Positions 59,850 through 64,000 of a DNA stretch of 64,000 nt are shown here, in pieces; the stretch's first letter is position 1, and the number at the start of each line of letters is the position of its first letter. The position numbers were made by a program, and so were the translations under genes. Location: NCBI GenBank assembly GCA_035048495.1, contig CM068542.1, positions 41,383,109-41,447,108 of the forward strand, written 5' to 3'. The DNA comes from Euptelea pleiosperma. Its lineage: Eukaryota > Streptophyta > Magnoliopsida > Ranunculales > Eupteleaceae. Under the pieces are notes generated by a model that was not told the DNA's origin, did not search any database, and saw nothing but the letters and a program-made list of their open reading frames with translations.

Positions 59850-60109
59850 AGTTTCTGTAAGGGCTTTGGGGTTTTTGGTGACTGATCAAACCCTTATTTT
59901 CATCGCGTCTGCGACGAAGAAGGGCTTTCGGTTTCAGACTTTCAGTAGCGTGAGTGGAACTTTGAGTGTGGTAACAGAGGGAGAACGGAAAGTCGGAAAC
60001 CGACCAAATTGAATAAAACAAAAAAAGAGAGGGAATGGGGTGGCTCTGGCGATGTCCACGTGGCCGTCCCGAGTATGAGTATTTGTGAATCTCGCTTCTC
60101 ATTCGTGAA
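59850..60109. promoter_or_regulatory. Upstream region of the ABC1K gene
   Basis: About 260 bp between the ABC1K start codon and the first MITE. A G-box (ccacgtgg, about 60057) lies 210 bp upstream of the start, outside the MITEs. No TATA box is obvious. The core promoter is inferred from position. Confidence 0.35.
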
Positions 60110-60925
60110 GAGTAAAACTTCTGTCACATCGGTTTGTGACCGAAGCCGGTCACAACCTACAAAACGAGCCACATGGCACACTATTAGAGGATGCTGACCG
60201 TATGGATCTTTGTCCAGTCCCTCGATGGACCTACAAACCAAAAAGTAGCCTGATCAGTGATTTCTAAGCGTTGGATTGAAGTTATTTTGGGTTGATTTTA
60301 ACTGTATGAATTTGAGCATTATTGAGCGTTATTTGGATGCAAAGATCCAAATGTTCTAAATCACTAAATAGGCTTATTTTTTATTTGCAGGTCCACCGAT
60401 GGACTGGCCAAAGAGTAAAACTTGTGTCACAAGATGTTGTGACGGAAGCCAGTCACAGCACTCAATACGAGCCACGTGGCACACGATCAGAGGGTACTGA
60501 CCGTATGGATGTTTGGCCAGTCCCTCGGTGGACAGACAAACCAAAAATCAGACTGATTAGTGATTTAAAACCTTTGGATTTTTTGCACCAAAATAACGCT
60601 CAATAATACTCAAATTCCTACCGTTAAAATCAACCTAAGAAAATAACTTCAATTGAATCGGTTAGAAATCACTAATCAGGCTGATTGTTTGTGTACCGGT
60701 CCACCGAGAGACTGGCCAAACATCCATACGGTCATTGTCCTCTAATAATATGCCACGTGGCTCGTATTGAGTGTTGTGACTGGCTTCCGTCACAACATCT
60801 TGTGACACAAGTTTTACTCCTGGCCAAAGATCCAGACGGCCAGTGCCCTGTAATAATGTGCCACGTGGCTGGTATTGTGGTCTGTGACCGATTTCGGTCA
60901 CAACCCGTTCAGACAAGTTTTACTC
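60110..60925. mobile_element. Foldback MITE, outer copy, split by a nested copy
   Basis: Mutator-like tips gagtaaaactt (60110) and aagttttactc (ending 60925). Flanks attcgtgaa (60101-60109) and attagtgaa (60926-60934) match at eight of nine bases. Without the insert (407 bp) and its duplicated 9 bp it is 400 bp, the same as the inner copy. The right arm has a perfect gccacgtggc. It lies between the divergent ABC1K and mCSF1-like genes. Confidence 0.9.
60413..60819. mobile_element. Foldback MITE, inner copy
   Basis: A 407-bp near-perfect palindrome with tips gagtaaaacttgtgtcaca (60413) and tgtgacacaagttttactc (ending 60819), inserted in the outer copy. The perfect 9-bp target-site duplication ctggccaaa (60404-60412, 60820-60828) shows a Mutator-like mechanism and fixes both borders. 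Each arm carries gccacgtggc. Arm similarity is high, so it is probably the youngest copy in the window. Confidence 0.95.
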
Positions 60926-61019
60926 ATTAGTGAAAGAGTCTTGCAGTTGGCCGTAGCCACAAGCCGTTCATTGTGAACACTTTTTGCCTACGTGGAGACA
61001 CCAGAGATGCTAAAGTGCA

Positions 61020-61530
61020 CACTTGAGGGTAGAACTTCGCTGAGGGGGTTCGTCATCAACATTGATGATGGAGCCAAGTATGAGCCGCGTAGCACACTCT
61101 TAGAGACCACTGACCGTATGGATGTTTGCCCCATCCCTAGGTGGACCTACATACCAAAAATAATACTGTTTCGTGGTTTCAAACCTTTGATCGTTGTACC
61201 CAGATAATGCTCAAATTACATGGTTAAAAAATCAAACACGTGGCATACTATTAGAGGTCGCTGACCGTATGGATGTTTAGCCAGTCCCTCGGTGGACCTT
61301 CAAATAATAAACAAGCCTGATTAGTGATTTGTAAGCGTTGGATTGAAGTTATTTTCATGGGTTGATTTTAACCGTATGATTTTGAATATTATTGACCATT
61401 ATTTGAGGTAAAAAGATCCAAAAGTTTGAAATCATTAATCAAGCTGATTTTTGGTTTGTAGGTCCACCTAGCCCTGGGGATTGGAAAAACATCCATACGC
61501 TCAGTCCTATAAGAATGTGCAAAGTTTGAC
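61020..61530. mobile_element. Two partial foldback MITE copies
   Basis: A left half (gagggtagaacttcgctgag near 61026, accgtatggatgtttgccc near 61111) stops near 61230. A second begins with acacgtggcatactattaga (about 61233) and has both arms, ending with catccatacgctcagtccta near 61510. Tips are lost or mutated. Confidence 0.6.
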
Positions 61531-61535
61531 TCCGA

Positions 61536-61690
61536 CCCTTCTATCAGAAAATGACCAAAATGCACCTGGCCTTCTTAACAAACTCCCGTCCCCCGCCCCG
61601 ACGGGCTACAGTATTGTCTGGGGACGATGCTAACACTGCCCTTCTAGCAGAAAATGACCAACCCGCACCTGGCCTTCTTAACCAACTCCC
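61536..61690 (+). repeat. 52-bp direct repeat upstream of the mCSF1-like gene
   Basis: cccttct(a)(t/g)cagaaaatgacc and the following gcacctggccttcttaac occur at 61536-61587 and 61639-61690, 103 bp apart. They lie 70-220 bp upstream of the start codon, in the probable promoter or leader. Confidence 0.75.
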
Positions 61691-61756
61691 CCCGCTAAAA
61701 GCTCCCGCCACTCCAAACCAGGACAGCAGAGTAGGAGAAACGCCAGTTACTTCCCC

Positions 61757-62336
61757 ATGTTTTTCAACCAAATTTCCCGCCAAAAACGCAAGTTCTCGTT
61801 CCTCACTCTCATCTCCAAACGTCTCTTCTCTTCATCAATCCCTCCTTCCTCAAAGCTCAAGGACTACTCCTTCGAACCTCCCCTCTCTCTCACTTGGAAA
61901 GACACCCACCGAAACCCTAACCACCCGAACCCTAATTTCGAAGACAACAAGAAGATTAACAAGAAGAAGCAGAAACCCTTGTATAAACCTCCGTCGTCGC
62001 TCGATCGTACGGGCCTGAAGCCGCTGCGTACGGACCTTCCATTCGATTTCAGGTACAGTTACACGGAGAGCAATCCGGCAGTCAGACCGATCGGATTGCG
62101 CGAGCCTAAGTACTCGCCATTTGGACCTGGTCGTCTCGACCGGGTTTGGACTGGGGTCTGCGCTCCGGCCGTCGATCCGACTGTGAAGTCCGTAGACGGG
62201 AATGAAGATGCAAAGTTGGAGGAGAAGCGACAGAGATTGAGGGAGGCAGTTCTCGGGGCGCCACTCACCAATGCTGAGAGAAAAATTCTGGTGGAGAAGT
62301 GTCAGAGGAATAAAACCAACAGACAAGTTAATTTGG
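61757..62336 (+). CDS. mCSF1: Mitochondrial CRM-domain splicing factor (CAF-like), exon 1, partial
   Basis: First 193 codons of a protein similar to Arabidopsis At4g31010 (CRS2-associated-factor-like, mitochondrial; mCSF1), which helps splice mitochondrial group II introns. The N terminus, MFFNQISRQKRKFSFL then KRLFSSS, is a basic Ser-rich mitochondrial presequence. The conserved family region follows: RTDLPFDFRYSYTES, RPIGLREPKYSPFGPGRLDR, WTGVCAPAVDP, LTNAERKILVEKCQRNK, RQVNLG. The GT donor after ttgg (62336) is phase 1, the position expected after the VNLG motif. The CRM RNA-binding domains would be in later exons. None was found up to 64000, so intron 1 exceeds 1.66 kb and the gene continues out of the window. 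The gene is divergent from ABC1K, which starts 1.9 kb away. Confidence 0.85.
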
Positions 62337-64000
62337 GTAAAATTTTCCTTTTAAATTTGTTTGGTGATTTTGTTATTTGGTTTTGATTACTTATTTACTT
62401 GCTAAATCTCGATTAATAGATACAAATAAGGAATATCAGCGTGAATTTTTCATGGACCTCTCTATAAATTTGAAGACCAAAATGCCAAACTAGTTTCGGT
62501 TACCTTTTTTCTTCTGTATTAATTTGTCTGGTGACTGTAGTTGCTGTCTTTTGACATCTTACTTTTAGGTGCAAAGATGGAAAAATAAAATTATGTTTGT
62601 CTGTGCCTAAAATGTCATCAAGGTTAATGCTGATTGAATTAACAAACTGAAATTTCTAAGTGCGTCTTTGTCACTGAGGAGAAACAGAGGTAGCTACAAA
62701 ACAATTCAATTGAATTTTGTGCTCAACTTCTTTTTTCTTTTTTGTTACTGTGGGTAAGCTATAGCTGAACCAGGAACCTCATGGTTGCAATTCAATATGT
62801 TAACTGATTGAGCTAGAGGCTCAAGCCCAATATTGCTGAACTTATTACCTAAGATGCCCTGATATGGATATGGACAGTGATACTAGTATAGAAAATAGGG
62901 ACACCACTCTTCATTTCCCGAAATCTAAGACACGGATACCAGTATCTCATCCAATATGTTGATACTATGCTTTTTAATTGTTTAAAATTTTCAAGCTAAG
63001 TATCATCTTTAACATTCACATCGTGCCAAATATGCATTATTTTTCATGCCCCAAACTTGGAATACAAAACACGACCCACGACATAGGACCCAACATGCTA
63101 TCCGTGAGCTGCCCGACCCGCGACCCAAGGTCGAATAGAATACCCAAGGTCAAGGCATGAGGGTTAAAACAGTAAAACTTTAGTCAATAGGGTCAATGTT
63201 ACAAAAAATAAGAATTTAAACAAGTTCAAGGTTCGGGTTTTTGTGCACAGAAACCAGATTAGTCCGACTTGCAAAAATCATAGCCATTTCTTTAAAAATC
63301 GAAATGGGGTGATTCAAAAGGCTGTGGAAAGTAGACTTACTGAAGTTTATATGAAAAATATAGAAGGCTTTAGAACTTACAAAAACATACATAAAATAAC
63401 GTGTACACAGTGTTTTTTTTGTGAAAAACAGCAGAAAAAAGAAACAAACATAAAAAATATTAGTGAAGATTTTTATAAAACTCAATAAAAATGGTTTTGA
63501 AAGATGTGTTTTGCCCCTATTTATCATAATGTTTATGGAAAGAAAACAAGGTGAAACAACATGGGTGTTTTTAGGATTTTTCTAGGTATAGAAAACATAA
63601 ACTAATTTGTGCAGTCTTCACTTAAAACTCTGTATAAAATCGAATACTTATAAAAAGACGAGGTCAAGTTTTTTGGAAACTAGACTTAAAATCCTACAAG
63701 TCTCATGTTTTATGAAAACCCTAATTTTGAGGTCTACTAGTTGTAGCATTAGCCTCAAGACAGAGAACACTATTTGCAGGGTTTACAAACCTGCAGAGGA
63801 TCCTTGTTCCTGGGTTCAGACCTAAGGGTTAGAAAACATGAAAGTTTTTGGAAAAAATTTAGAAAATAAAACATTAAGTTAGTTGAACTTGGACACAAGA
63901 ATTGCCTCAATTCAATTCTCAGGACAAAAATGTTGTTGCATGTGAGGTGTCAAATTGTCATTTGTTCCCTCATAATCTAATTACAATCCAACTAAAAGTT
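62337..64000 (+). other. Intron 1 of the mCSF1-like gene, incomplete
   Basis: AT-rich, no exon of the CRM protein recognised. Short open frames occur on both strands but resemble nothing known. A stretch near 62735-62830 (acctcatggttgcaattcaa) could be a decayed SINE. Confidence 0.6.

Noticed and set aside
59770..60241. Two minus-strand ORFs upstream of the ABC1K start
   Set aside because: They cross into MITE sequence, are in other frames than the transit peptide, and have no conserved features.
61551..62018. 155-codon plus-strand ORF overlapping the mCSF1-like exon
   Set aside because: Out of frame with the conserved PFDFRYSYTES region and read through the promoter repeat; a shadow.

Overview
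This is plant nuclear DNA. Genes carry GT-AG introns, one kinase goes to the plastid, one splicing factor goes to the mitochondrion, and most of the rest is transposable-element (TE) debris. Long TE-filled introns (a 755-codon gene spread over 33 kb) and many old LINE, Copia, TRIM and MITE remnants suggest a woody, slowly turning-over angiosperm genome. I cannot name the species. No bacterial, organellar or viral genome segment is evident.

Layout. 1-2.8 kb: foldback MITEs and a head-to-tail array of short Helitron-like units. 3.06-4.36 kb (+): a two-exon defensin-like peptide gene, followed by a SINE. 5.0-16.4 kb (-): a three-exon LRR receptor pseudokinase of the Arabidopsis At5g10020 type, complete except for one extra base that shifts the frame just before the membrane segment. 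16.4-26.4 kb: intergenic, with MITEs, a TRIM, L1-type LINE fragments and two weak gene candidates. 26.4-59.8 kb (-): a complete 20-exon plastid ABC1-like kinase gene (ABC1K7/ABC1K8, SIA1/OSA1 type). Its large introns hold a full-structure Copia element, two TRIMs, RTE and L1 fragments, a 5 x 191-bp perfect tandem repeat and several hAT-like MITEs. 59.85-61.76 kb: a divergent intergenic region built largely of palindromic MITEs, one nested inside another. 61.76 kb to the end (+): first exon and part of intron 1 of a mitochondrial CRM-domain (CAF-like) group II intron splicing factor gene.

How the parts relate. The four recognised genes are unrelated single genes, not a cluster. The clearest shared theme is regulatory. 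A family of foldback MITEs carrying perfect G-boxes (CACGTG) in both arms recurs at least eight times, and two copies are nested between the divergent plastid-kinase and mitochondrial-splicing genes. Other points of interest are three TRIM families that share a primer-binding-site plus B-box-like layout, four tiny poly(T) insertions with target-site duplications that look like extreme 5'-truncated L1 insertions (two with an empty site in a paralogous repeat), and a tandem array built from one end of a TIR element.
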